Of a stretch of 6,159 nucleotides of DNA, positions 6,153-6,159 are shown in pieces. This stretch comes from DATIRA01 sp964553405 (GTDB lineage: Bacteria; Pseudomonadota; Gammaproteobacteria; Steroidobacterales; Steroidobacteraceae). The stretch's first letter is position 1; each line of letters starts with the position of its first letter. Location of the stretch: contig CAZKLS010000145.1 in NCBI GenBank assembly GCA_964553405.1, positions 1 through 6,159 of the forward strand, read 5' to 3'. Made by a program: the position numbers and the translations under genes. Below the pieces are notes generated by a model. That model saw only the letters and a list, made by a program, of their open reading frames with translations, did no database searches and was not told where the DNA came from.

Positions 6153-6158
6153 CCTCCC
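6153..6158 (-). promoter_or_regulatory. strong ribosome binding site of the 80-residue gene
   Basis: GGGAGG on the minus strand lies 5 nt upstream of the ATG at 6147. It is the strongest Shine-Dalgarno match in the window, and it supports both the reality and the start of this small gene. Confidence 0.65.
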
Positions 6159-6159
6159 G

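Overview
The window looks like ordinary chromosomal DNA from a high-GC Gram-negative bacterium, probably a gammaproteobacterium of the Xanthomonadales/Chromatiales type. The reasons are GC-rich third codon positions with long open antisense frames, an RND efflux pump, a long Prc-type tail-specific protease with all its usual domains, and export signals throughout. The lineage is inferred from general protein character, not from a marker gene. I see no transposase, integrase, tRNA, rRNA or CRISPR array.

Layout. Positions 1-1506, minus strand: an efflux operon made of a periplasmic adaptor lipoprotein (397-1506) followed by an RND permease (1-362, cut off by the window edge). Its promoter region (about 1541-1590) holds the clearest regulatory signal in the window: a perfect 8+6+8 inverted repeat whose centre carries the -35 element of a well-spaced sigma70-like promoter. 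Positions 1615-3756, minus strand: prc, a periplasmic S41 protease with an intact Ser/Lys/Asp catalytic set. It starts at GTG behind a good ribosome binding site and has its own candidate promoter. From 3850 the plus strand takes over divergently: a 97-residue three-helix membrane protein (3850-4143), then an exported M28 zinc aminopeptidase with a PA-like insert (4197-5873). This converges on a small minus-strand gene for an 80-residue protein (5905-6147). A GC-rich hairpin fills most of the 31 bp between the two stop codons.

How the genes relate. The adaptor and permease would form two parts of a tripartite drug or metabolite exporter. The outer-membrane channel and the expected repressor are not in the window. 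Prc and the M28 enzyme both act on periplasmic proteins or peptides (endoproteolysis, and removal of N-terminal residues), but they are divergently transcribed and nothing in the sequence proves a joint role. I found no convincing undescribed system. The items most worth following up are the operator/promoter of the pump and the two small uncharacterised proteins.
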